DNA of 64,000 bases from Didymodactylos carnosus (lineage: Eukaryota > Rotifera > Eurotatoria > Philodinida > Philodinidae): assembly GCA_905250885.1 (NCBI GenBank), contig CAJNOQ010000024.1, positions 1 through 64,000 on the forward strand, written 5' to 3'. This document shows, piece after piece, positions 1 to 11,400 of this stretch. The translations under genes and the position numbers were made by a program. Positions within the stretch are counted from its first letter, which is position 1. Each line of letters starts with the position of its first letter. Under the pieces are notes generated by a model, which had not been told where the DNA came from, made no database searches, and saw nothing but the letters and a program-made list of their open reading frames with translations.

Positions 1-1005
1 TGGCCACATAGTGGCGAAAAAATTAATGTCTCATTACCAGCTCAAATTGAAGATGTTATGCCAGAAATTGAAGAATACTATAAGAAAAATCATAATGGAA
101 GAAAATTAACATGGTATCATAGTGTATCAAATGGAGTAGTAAGTTTATATCTAAAAAAAAAATATTCTTTTATACAATTTATGAGTTATTTTGCAGTTAA
201 CATTTACATCCAATGTTGGCAAATATGATCTGGATGTTTCAACGTTACAAGCCGCCATTTTATTTTCATGGAATCATCGACAACATAGAAAATTGACATT
301 TAGTGATTTAAAACTAGCCACAAATATACCGGATATGGAATTAAAAAAAACATTATGGGTAAACAATTTATTTGTTTCTGATAAATTTTTATAATATTAT
401 CATTTTTATTTCTCTTTAGACATTAATTGCACATGCTAAACTGAAACAACAATTAATTTGTTATGAGCCAATAGTTGAAACTGTACAAGATTTAACAGAT
501 AAAACACTATTTTGGCTTAATTATGAATTTTCAATATTGTAAGTTGAAATAAATTAAACAATTGTTATTGTTTTTTTTTCATTTTTTCATTGTTTGTTTT
601 TTATCCATTTTTTAGACGTGGTGGTCGGGTACAAACGCGTGGACATATAAATATGATTCAACGATTACAGTTAAACACTGAAAAAGGACGTGAGGAAGAA
701 AATGAAGAAATAATGTATCTTCGAGGTGAACGAGCAAAGGTTCGTAAACGGATCAACATCTGTTTTTTTTATGTTTTAATACTCAAAAAGTTCTCTTCTG
801 TTTTTTTCAGGAAGCTATTGTACAAATAATGAAAATGAGACATCGAATGAATAATACTCAGTTACAAACAGAACTAATTGAAATGTTGAAATTCATGTTT
901 GTGCCATCAAGAAAATTGATTAAAGAAACAATTGAATGGTTAATTGAACATCGATATATGGCAAGAGTCGAGAATAATATTAGTGAATATGTTTATGTTG
1001 CTTGA
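1..1005 (+). CDS. CUL5: Cullin-5, C-terminal part (5' end outside window)
   Basis: Scaffold of a cullin-RING E3 ubiquitin ligase. Five exons are visible: 1-138, 197-358, 420-538, 616-739 and 811-1005. They give about 245 residues ending in a TGA stop, and all phases agree. The first residues match the cullin-homology segment (LPAQIEDVMPEIEEYY, HNGRKLTWYH). Exon 2 carries the winged-helix region (LATNIPDMELKKTLW). The last exon carries the neddylation motif VQIMKMR, whose lysine takes NEDD8, then IEWLIEHRYMAR and a final YVYVA. RLQL plus EEENEEI matches CUL5 better than my recollection of other cullins. The four introns are 58-77 bp. AATAAA-like sequence follows at about 1070. The family is certain; the CUL5 assignment rests on remembered sequences. 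Confidence 0.93.
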
Positions 1006-3230
1006 AAAAATTTAATTCTGATCACTTCTTATGAATATTTTAAAATACATTCAATACGTCATTAATGTAAATAAATTTTCGTTTTTCTTATGTAATTTAT
1101 CTTCGCTAATGTTTTTTTTTCTATAGGTAATTTGTTCAATGTGTAATGCAATTTACTCTTGTTAGCCTCCGTATGCTGTGATAAACTTTTTCTTTCGTTA
1201 CTATTCGTTTGTCAGGAACTTCCCTTGTGTCCGGTTGCAAGCGTCTTTCTTTGAATGCCCCTTGCTTTCACTTAGCTCACCTGCAAATAATACATTTGTT
1301 TTTTTAGCTTTGAGTTTTCTGATATGATACAAGTTATCTGTCACCTGTATACAATGAGTAGCTTTTCTTTTTATTTGCACACATTTATGATCTCGTCGTT
1401 TTTTTTCCTTCAGTTCTTCTGTTCAATTGTAAATTTTTTTGTGAATGCAACGTTTTTCTTTTTTTATTGTCACGTTGGTTAATTGATAGTTTAAAATATG
1501 AACTTTTTATTCGTTTTTCTTTTGTGTAAAAGTTGAAAAATGCTTTGTTACCCGGTAAAAAAATTCGCATGTATGTATGAGGACTGTAATTTACTTTACG
1601 AGAACTTTTTCTTCAAAGTTTTGTTTGTTCATGTAGAATGTTATGTGGAGAATTATTTGTATAGTATACGAGAAAAGATAAAACAGTCGTCAATTAAAGA
1701 AACGTTTAAAACAGTAAAAATAAAACTTACGCATTTAATAGAGTGTTTCACAACATATAAAACGGCTATTTGTGTAAAACTTTGATGTAAATCGATCTTG
1801 TTCTCTTCTGTCATTTGGAGGATAAGTGTCAAAAAAAAACATCTTTGTTCAGAAAGACTTTTTAGTCTAAAAATCTTATTAAAACAAATAAATATTTTAT
1901 TTCGTTTGATTCATTATAAAATTGTAGCAAAAAGAAAACAAATTTGAATTAAAAAAGAAACAAAACACGTCTAACTTTTATAATTTTCTGACTAATCCCA
2001 GAACAAAAGACCGATGTGAATGAAAATACAAACATGTACTATAGCTAACAGCTTTTCGATGAATATCTAAAGGAATATTCATATTTTCTTTCTAAAATAG
2101 TGCAGTAAATGAACAGAAGTTGTATTACAGTAAAAAAAGATAAAAGAATATAGATCTTAATTCATCAGCTTAAGTCATTACTGCTTAAAATGAACAAGAC
2201 ATTTTTTACTCAAATTTTTGAAAGTAAAAGAAAACATTAGTTTTCAGACATAGGTGAATGTGAAACCTCAGATGCTTTTGTAATATGTAGAATGTTTCAC
2301 AAGACTGCATATATAGTCGTCTATGTTATTTATGTCAAACTCGGTTTTGTAGCGCGAGAATAATTGATGAAGCAGGAATTATTGGTGTCAAAGTCACTTC
2401 TCACTGACAGAAGATTTTATTTAATTTCCAAATGATGGATTTGGTGATACAGCTGCTTCGAATTTGATGTATGTTGATAAAGATAAATGTTCAATAATAT
2501 TGTAGTGCTGTATCAGTAAGACGATGATCTTGAAAAAATGCGTCAGAACATTCAGAAAAAATGACATAATAATGTAGGTTAACAATAGGTGTTAAGAAAA
2601 CTTACATTATGCCATTAATACACATAAAACAACCCGCTGATGTGGGCGCCCTCTGCTGTTGTTGGTTGTGTGGATGTCCCGCCCAATCGTGAATTTTATA
2701 GCAGCTGATCTACTCTACTCTGTGATAAGATACAAAAATAAATACAAGACACAATAAGACAAATAAGCTGTAGGACAAATAAGCTGGCCTTTTAACCACA
2801 GAAAACATCGTTAATAATGACTAAAAAAACGAGTAGTAAAAATCGACTGGATTATACTGTATGTATATCAGGGTTACCAACATAGCGTTAAACTTTGCAC
2901 GCATTCAAACTGCTGATACATCCTCATCCTGTAGCTGGTTTTTATTTTAATTGATATTAATTGAATACGATTCTTTTGCAATATATTTGAGATCACTAAA
3001 ATCTACCGCACAAACGTGTGAGACTACAGCAACAGTATCTCTTGATTGTAGGACTAATTGTTTGACAAGACGCCAAAAAACCATTGTTCATCTCTAAGAA
3101 TGATCACCTTTCTCCTTTTAATGAAATGGCATCACAATTCAACCAAAACAACTGCTCAAATTATTTTGTTTTTCTGGTTTTCTGTTTCTTCTCCTATTGT
3201 TTTTAGTGGTACAACTCTCTATGTTTGAGT
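1006..3230. other. Intergenic, no gene recognised
   Basis: No convincing coding exon was found on either strand; open frames here are short and poor in codon structure. There is a weak hairpin around 2565-2612 (ATAATGTA pairing with TACATTAT) and a short direct repeat of ACAAATAAGCTG near 2758-2786. Nothing else stands out. Confidence 0.6.
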
Positions 3231-3398
3231 CAGTGATTTATCTAGGTTTTTGTTTCCGGAGGAGCGAATCAAAGTTTCGGAGAGGTGACGAAGTATTGCG
3301 ATTACAAATTTTTAAAGACGAGTTCCTAAAATCCGGAGAAGCAGAATGGAATTCCGGATGGTAATGTTCCTCCGGCTCCCTCTCTAGATAAATCACTG
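3231..3398. mobile_element. Non-autonomous hAT-type MITE
   Basis: A 168-bp element with terminal inverted repeats. The left end reads CAGTGATTTATCTAG and the right end is its complement, CTAGATAAATCACTG. It is flanked by near-identical 8-bp direct repeats, GTTTGAGT at 3223-3230 and GTTTGAGC at 3399-3406. Ends beginning CAGTG with an 8-bp target duplication are typical of hAT elements. The interior is GC-richer than its surroundings and has no ORF, so it would depend on a transposase made elsewhere. Confidence 0.75.
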
Positions 3399-3875
3399 GT
3401 TTGAGCGGGATTGTCCTTGATATCAGAAATCGTATGTGTGGATTTTTGCGAATGAATAGTTCTTGTTTTTTGCTTAAATTTGAGAATTTATTGCTAGAAT
3501 ACTGCTAACGAACTTGAGTCTTATAAATTCAAATTCTGTGATTGATTAATGAGTCATCATCCTTCAAGCTACAGATCATCAATAAATTTTATTCTAAGGA
3601 TCAGCTCTTATCTTGCATCGTATGATCTGGTCAAATTTTAAGTAAATTCAATCAAATTTTAAGCAAAAAATTGGTCAGCGGTTTAGGTTGTTAGGTAGAG
3701 GAGTTCAACGTACATGAATAGCGTATTTGTACTTATTGAGACGTTATTTCATACGTTGTTAACTTTTGATCATTGTGTGACATTGCTTTTGAAGATTGTT
3801 TGACATACGATCGATTGTCAGATAAATACTCTCCATCTGACATCGTGGTTCATTGTTTAATTATCGGTACGGAAA

Positions 3876-5203
3876 ATGCCAATACCGATTGAAAAAATTA
3901 AAGTAGTTGAAGAAATTGAACGTTTAGAAGATGAAGATGAACCGGATAAACAGCGTAGAATCCGACAATTATTAGAGACAACCAACGACCAGTTATCATT
4001 CATTGATTCGAAACATCATGTACGTTGGCATAATGAGGCAGTAGTTAATCAAGAGTCGTTACGGCGTTATCGAACCATGGGGGATGGAGATATAATAACA
4101 CTACCAAATGAACAATCTCTCGATGCTTCTGTAAGGCGACGTTATATCGCGCATTGGGGCTTGCCGGGTGTGTTTTTGTAAAAAAGTTTTACTGCGCTGT
4201 GATACATTTTGTATTTTGTTTTTTAGAGTGGCTTGGTGATAATCATTTTTTACTTCAAAAACACCGTCCACCAGCTAATTCTGTTCGTGAATGTTTGATA
4301 TCTATAGCATCAATTCATAGTGAAACGGTCAATATTTGGACACATTTAATCGGTGCATTATGCATCACTGTTACCTATATTTTATTTATTATTGATAATT
4401 ATCGGCAAATGGATATTAGTGATTTCATTAGTTTTAGTTCATTTTTTCTATCAGCAACGTTATGTCTGAGTTTTTCAACATTATTACATGTTTTCATCAA
4501 TTATTCTCCGCGTATTATGATAATTGTTTCAAAATTAGATTACTTAGGTATTTTATACAGCGAATATTGAAAAATAAAATCCGTAGAGACGAAGCAGTAC
4601 CACCCACATTTGTGCTTTTAACTGCAAATTAAATGGCTCTTGCTCTTTTTCAGTAATTAGTATTTTTCTTTTATTTTAGGCATAAATATTTTGATATTTG
4701 GGTCGATGGTACCCGTGCTTCATTATTACTTTTATTGTAATTTAAAACTGAAAGCACTGTATATTGGCATATTATTTGTGTTATCCGTTGCATCCATGGT
4801 TGGTACAAGTTCACCAGCATGTTCACAACCACGTTGTCGACCATTCAAAGCTATTCTGTTTATTGTACTTGGTCTCTATGGTGTTGTACCATCAATTCAT
4901 GCGTGCATTATCTATGGTATGCATAGAATGATGCAAATGGGTTTTTTTTATATATGTATAATGGCTGTATCCTACATTTTTGGTGGTGTTATGTACGGTG
5001 TACGTATTCCTGAACGATTTTTTCCGGGAAAATTTGATATTGTAGGACAAAGTCATCAGATATTGCATGTCGCAGTGCTCGTTGCCATTTATTTCCATTT
5101 TTATGCATGTTGCTCCTTGTTTAATTACGTCGTGGTCAACGAAAAGTGTATAGAACCAATCACAATTAAACAAGTGGTTTCCGCCGAGTCACTTTCCAAA
5201 TGA
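3876..5203 (+). CDS. Adiponectin-receptor-type PAQR membrane protein
   Basis: Seven-transmembrane protein of the PAQR/hemolysin-III superfamily, which has ceramidase-type zinc hydrolase activity in known adiponectin receptors. Exons are 3876-4167, 4227-4547 and 4680-5203, giving 378 residues, close to the roughly 375 of AdipoR1. A charged cytosolic N-terminus (1-95) is followed by EWLGDNHFLL and the signature IHSETVNIWTHLIG (127-140). The three zinc histidines look kept: H185 in STLLH and H330/H334 in SHQILH. LDYLGI spans the exon 2/3 junction. The start is the ATG in a good context before MPIPIEKIK. A polyadenylation signal AATAAA lies at 5233-5238. The match to AdipoR is better than to the progestin-receptor branch. 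Confidence 0.93.
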
Positions 5204-5232
5204 TTTCCATTGTATTACAACACGTTATGATG

Positions 5233-5238
5233 AATAAA
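5233..5238 (+). terminator. Poly(A) signal of the AdipoR-like gene
   Basis: AATAAA 30 bp after the TGA stop, the first such hexamer downstream of the gene. Confidence 0.6.
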
Positions 5239-8200
5239 TTAGATCTTTTGTCACTCTATATTTTCTTTCTATGCGAGTTGATTCGAGCTGACATTCGAAT
5301 CATTTAATGAGATTAATTATCAAGGTGAAAAGAAACCTATTTGCACGTTATTTACTAACCGTTTTATATCAGAAAATGTCCTCTTAAGATGGAATACATT
5401 TTTATATATAATATTTTACAGATTGAAATTTTACTAAACTGAACATATCTGAAACTTTTTTTGCACGCTGGACGATAAAAGTCTATTTTTTTGTTATTGT
5501 TCTGGGCAAATTCTTTTCATGGATGTCTTTCATAAAGCTTCATAGACGTTATGGGTGTAATTTTCAATTATTGTTTTTCTTTCCTTGAATGTACGTTCAT
5601 GTTTCTATGCATTTCTTTCTGCTACATTTTTATTATTAACCAGATTTGGATGTATGTTTGTACATTATTTTATTTATTTATATTTTTTTCTTTGTTAAAC
5701 TATTTTCTGACTAGTCAGATTTCAAAATAAACCCACAGTTTTATAAAAGAGAAATGAAGTTCTTACCTATATCACATTTGTGTTGGTTCTAAATAAAGTT
5801 AATTAAGTTAAAGGCTTAATTCGAACTTATTACATATTAAAAACTGTTCATGCGATAAAACCAGTAAAAAATACGTTTGAAGTAAGATATTTTTAAATAT
5901 TCTTCAAACTTCAATTTTTTGCAAAAATATTCTCTCATCTCTTCTACTGTCCCAAATTGAGCTTTATTATCCAATGTTTTACAATCTCATTTTTCATATA
6001 TGGTATTGTGACGTGATGTTATATTTCATGTTATTTTCAACACACCTATTATATCAAGTTAGTAATACATTCGTGAATAGCAGTTCCGTTGTATCATGCA
6101 ACAAGTTTATTAACAATAAAAGTATGCTATTCAGTGTAGTTAACATTCCATATAATGTCAGCACGATAATCGTATTGAAATATAAGTTAGTTTCTCACAT
6201 TAAGAAGCAAAATTTGCAAGTCAATTACCCCAAAATTTCAAAGATTAAAAAAAATAGCAGATATCGCTGAATATTTTAAAACGTAAACGCAGTTGTGTAC
6301 CAATTCATTTTAGAATATTTTATAATAAACTTTTACGAGGTGGAACGTATACTCATTTATCAGCATAAATTAAATTCTTGCTGTGTGTTTTTGTTGAGTA
6401 AATGTTTTTCGTTGAAAAAAACACACGATAGCCTATAGACTTGAAAGATACCTTTTTTTTATAGATCTCTACATTAGAAATTCTCCGTAATTTTTAGTAC
6501 TTTAACTAGAAAAAAACTTGTCACGCATCAAAACTGACAACGTTAATATATTAGAGCAGCCTGGCTCACTCGGCTAGTGGGCAGACACCGTACTTCAATG
6601 ATAAGGAGTTCGAATGTCGCTAACGGCCGTCGCGTGATAGTCTTGGACAAGCTACCTAATGCTCATTGTTTCGGTACCTTTGGACACAGATGGAATTGGG
6701 TAACCTGATTTCAGTGACCATTGGACTGGAGAGATGAGAATTAAAGTTTAAAAACAAAAAAGGTCAGTATATAATTTTCAAATAGAAATACTAAAAAAAC
6801 AAGAAAAACTGTAGGTAGGAGAGAACAACCAAAAAGAAAAAGAAAGAAACAAAACTGGACGCATAAATGTGAACACACATGAGGTTTTAATTACAACAGT
6901 CACAATAGGATAGAAAACAATAAAAAAGCAAATTTTGAATATTTTTGATTTATCTGGAGATGTTCAATAAACTCCAAGTGAGCAAAGTGACACTAACAAA
7001 CATTTATATATAGCTTTAAGTGATATATAAACGTTTGCACACGTGAGTAGAATATGATAACATTGTTCATAGGTTTAACTACGACCGATGAAACAAGTGT
7101 TAATAAATAAAAGAACAAGAGAAACAAAAAAACACAGATGTTATTGCACCGGAAATCAACAAAAGCGCAATAAACATCTTCAAAGTGTCATCATACTGAA
7201 GACTCGCTTAGAAAAATTCTTACATATTGATTATATTATACCTTTGAAATGCCGGTTAACGCTATCCCTCATAAATATAGTCGAATCGTCAGTTTCTTTT
7301 AAAAGCAGAACATAACACATCTCATCACGCTCTTTTACAGTATTAGATAGATAAAAATGCGATTTGTCAACTCTCCATGTTTTTTATTATGCCTGAATTA
7401 CGCCGTAACTATGTTTCACAGTACTTTCATTTTTACGCTATAACTATGACATCATTTCAAAATGATCGATTATTACGGTATAATCCAAAAACAAGGGCGT
7501 AACGGGTATTCATTGTAGTTAAGGAATGATGACTGTTGTTAATTACAAAAGAAACAAAGACAAGTAAATTTTTCTCAAAGTAAATATAAAAATATAATTT
7601 TAGCGTATATCTCGAAGCAGAGTAAAGAATAATATTGGATTAACCTACGTTTGAGCGACCCGACAATTGAGCGAAGTTATAGCTTCACTTATAGCTGCTC
7701 AGCCTCCACAGATCTCCAAATAATTCAGTTCATAATCGAACGACAAAGAAATTGTTATTATCATCGTTATTAAGCATTATCGAAGTGAGCAATCATTCCA
7801 TTTTCCTGATCGGATTGAAAAGTGTTTAATGTCGGGGTCTCTCAAATGTCGGTCGGTCATACGTCTGTTGATAAATTGTTGTTTAAAATTGTTTTAATAA
7901 AATGTTGAATAAATTGTTGTTTATTACAATTCTCAAAGAGCGATGTGTTTTATCACAGTAGATTTCGTTTTCAGGAAAAGAGACTTATATTTGCACAAAG
8001 AAACTAAGATTGCAACCAGAGGTGTTGTCCGAATTTGTTCAGGAAAGGTGAGGAACGCAGTAATTGAAAATGTTTTGGTACATAATATTTTTCTAAACCT
8101 AAATCACATGTTTTCTCATTCGAACGAGCCCATGTTTATTTAATACCGCTCAACTATGGATATGATTCAAACGTTATTTAATATCTTCTTTGTGTTTTTA

Positions 8201-8405
8201 AAAAGAAAAGAAAAAATATAACATTTTTAATGAGAAAAACAAATGAGAACAACAATAACAGTAAAAAGACAGATAGAAAGTCCACTTGTTTCTCAGCAAA
8301 AAGAAAGCAACAATAACATCAACAACAAAAAATAATAACTTAAAGATCAACAAAAAAGAGTTAGGACTATGTATAATGAAAGAGAAAAATAGTGGGCGAT
8401 TGTCT
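5239..8405. other. Intergenic; SINE candidate and weak inverted repeat
   Basis: No gene recognised. It contains the SINE candidate listed separately. It also has a weak inverted repeat: TTGAGCGACCCGACA near 7652-7667 faces a complement of TTGAGAGACCCCGACA near 7831-7846, suggesting a decayed element of about 200 bp. Confidence 0.5.
6553..6762 (+). mobile_element. tRNA-derived SINE (candidate)
   Basis: The head resembles a tRNA gene. TGGCTCACTCGGCTAGTGG looks like a Pol III A box, and about 35 bp later GAGTTCGAATGTC looks like a B box. A non-tRNA body of about 140 bp follows and ends in an A-rich tail (AAAGTTTAAAAACAAAAAA). I see no good cloverleaf acceptor stem, so this is a tRNA-derived repeat rather than a working tRNA. 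Target-site duplications were not identified. Confidence 0.5.
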
Positions 8406-8467
8406 TTTATTTATCTAACGCCAATATAGAAAAGTAATCGATACTACACAGCTTAATTTCATCATCA

Positions 8468-11400
8468 TTAGGCTTGTAATAACATGCCTGGTCTTCGTTC
8501 AATTCTAGCTGTTGTAAAACCTTTTGATTTTTCATCGGCATTACGAGGTTGTCGAATAATAACCAATCGTTTTCTTTTGGTTTCATCAATATTCATTGTT
8601 TTTAATTTTGTTATTAAACGTTCAGGTCGTTGAAGATTACTAAAACATACACAAAACAATTATCTTACGCTATGGAAATAGTTTTCACTAATGTTAAACT
8701 TACTTTAACCGTCTTAATTTGCTAGCACATGGTTTGCCACTTTTTTGATTATAATAGGCAATAAATTCAACATCATCGCCTGGACGTAAATCAAAGCCAC
8801 TATCAACTTCGGAATTATGAAAAAATATTTTTTTATTTTCTTCAATAGAAAAATCAATAAATCCATACTAAAAATCAAACACGATTATTTTAAAAAGACA
8901 GCATCTAACGAGGGAACCTCCCGAGGTGATAAATCGCTTTTTGATCGACATCTAGTGGGTTATAGGTTATCGACCATGCTGATTCCGAATATGACCATGG
9001 GACTTCTCCATAGCTCTTCGAAGATCTGGAAAATCAGTTTTTCAGAAATCTCAAAAAATAACCCAAGCCTTTCTTAATAATGCGGGATTGTAGCCCGCAA
9101 ATTTCTGATTAAAATGAAACATTCTCCAGCTCTACACGACCTTTCTATGCAAAGTTATAGAATTTATAAGAAGAGTCCTAAATTAATTTTTTTCTTCTTA
9201 TTTCTGTAGCTTTGAGCTGACAATGAACAATTGAAAAACAAAACTGATTTTCCAGAAGACTGGATCTTCGAAGAACTATGGGGAAGCTCCATGGTCATAT
9301 TCGGAATCAGCATGGTTGATAACCTATAACCCACTAGATGTCAATCAAAAAGCGATTTATCACCTCGGGAGGTTTCCCTCGTAAGTGAGAGCGTATAATT
9401 TTATTTACAAAAATAGTCTCGTTTTCTTACCTGTCCTTTAACTGTATCGACTTTTCCTTTTCGCAATTCATTCTCAAGAACAATATTAACCGCTCTTGTA
9501 CTGTAATCCAGCCCTACGCCAATTAAAAATGTCACCGGATCATTTGGAAGTAATATGACACGTTTATTTTTAACACCAGTTATACTGTAGGTATAAAATT
9601 CACTTGGTATGCCGTCTAATGTGAAGAGAAAACAATGTTTTATAAATTTAGGTTTACGATAATTCAATTTGCATATACGTACCATCTGTTATTTTTTGAA
9701 TTTTACCGAATACTTCACATTCTTCATTATTTAGCATTCGTACAGGTGATACAACACGTCCACGATATGGTGTTGGAAGTGTCGACTATAAGGAAACGGT
9801 AATGTACGACATTTAAAAAGAACAAAAAAAAAAATCAAAGAATTTTACGTAAAAATTATTGATAGTTGAAGGGACTTTAAGAATATTTTCTGCTATTAGA
9901 CGTCCAGTTGATTTTCTTAAACTAAATTCAACTTCATCTCCTAGATCCAATTGACTTGGATCACTAGCAATCGAACTAAAAATCAAAGAGAGATATTATA
10001 ATTGTACATCAACTAAAGATAGATGTAATCAAAATTCTCTACCTCGTCAAAAATAAAATTGGTTTTGTATCACTCTTTTGTTCGATGAATCCCCGATTTT
10101 CTCGAAATATTGCTATCCATCCACGAACACGACTTCGCTCAGTTAATTTGATATTGGATGCAACTGACTGTTTCGATGTCACATTATTACTGACACTAAA
10201 TTCAACCTAAGAGAGAAAAGATACATATAAAGCTGAAATTGTGTTGATATTAACCAAACACTACCTTGTCTCCACAATATAAAGTGACCGGATTACTAAT
10301 ACCAGATGTAAAGAATTGTACCATACATTGTTTTCCGTCCTTTTCATATGATATTATACCGGGTTCTTGTTGTTTAGATGATGAATCATCATTAGGCATC
10401 GATGGTAATGTGGCAGAAATAGGTGTTGTCACTATATCTTGCGTCACACGACCATTTTTTTCTAAAGAATACGATAACATCATCTTGTTCTGAACAAGAA
10501 ACAACGATGGGAAAACGTATCTAGTCTGATAAGGATGCTTTTTTCAAAATTCCAGTGAAATAAGGCGTGAAAAGCACGAAGTGAAGCCACGCGAGAGGCA
10601 AAAAGAAAACGATTCGTCACTATTTCTAAAGAGAAAAATAGTGCACGACATCTTACCCGATTGATTATTTATCGGTCTGAAATCCCCAACATCTTTTTCG
10701 ACAACACCAATATAATGTGACTCCGTTATACTGCCATTTTTTGAAAGTTCTTTTGTACGTAATTTAATTCGAATAGCTGAACTACTGCCATTGTCATTCT
10801 AGAAAAATAAAAAAAATCCATTTGACTTAAATAAGTAGATCCACCGTGGCTACCCATACTAGTGATGGTACAATGGTAAATTCCAACAAATCTCCTTCGG
10901 CAATTTGAAAACTGTCCTTCATTACTTCACTAAATCGAAATGTTACTGTTTCATCACGATTTGTACATTTTATAACACCGCCAGTTGTTTGTTCAAGTTT
11001 TGTTACAATACCCTATAATACAAAATACGTTAAAATTATTAGAAATATTAGTCATTCTATTCAAGTATCGTGCTTGTTTACTAACAGTTTCTCGTTTTTC
11101 TTTAGATTTTAGAAAACTTTGATCAAGTAATTGTATTTTTGTTGCACGTTGCATTCCATCTCGTTTATCTGTGGCAATATGAAATTGAACAATATCATTC
11201 TCGAGTAATGTATATTGACCTATTTGAAATATACAAATGAAAACCTTTCCATAGTAATGAAGATTTGAACATACCAACACGATCACGTTCACCAAAGGAT
11301 AATTCGACGAGTTTTCTAAATGCATAGAAAAAGTTATAATTTATTTTATCTGTATATTTCACACATCAAACTTACGTATCGATATGATCGTATAAAAGTC

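Noticed and set aside
6553-6630. A functional tRNA gene
   Set aside because: Internal box-like words are present, but I could not form acceptor and anticodon stems; a SINE head is more likely.
10266-10493. Plus-strand 75-residue frame opposite CSDE1
   Set aside because: It is the mirror of the CSDE1 exon at 10489-10265, whose protein matches the family.
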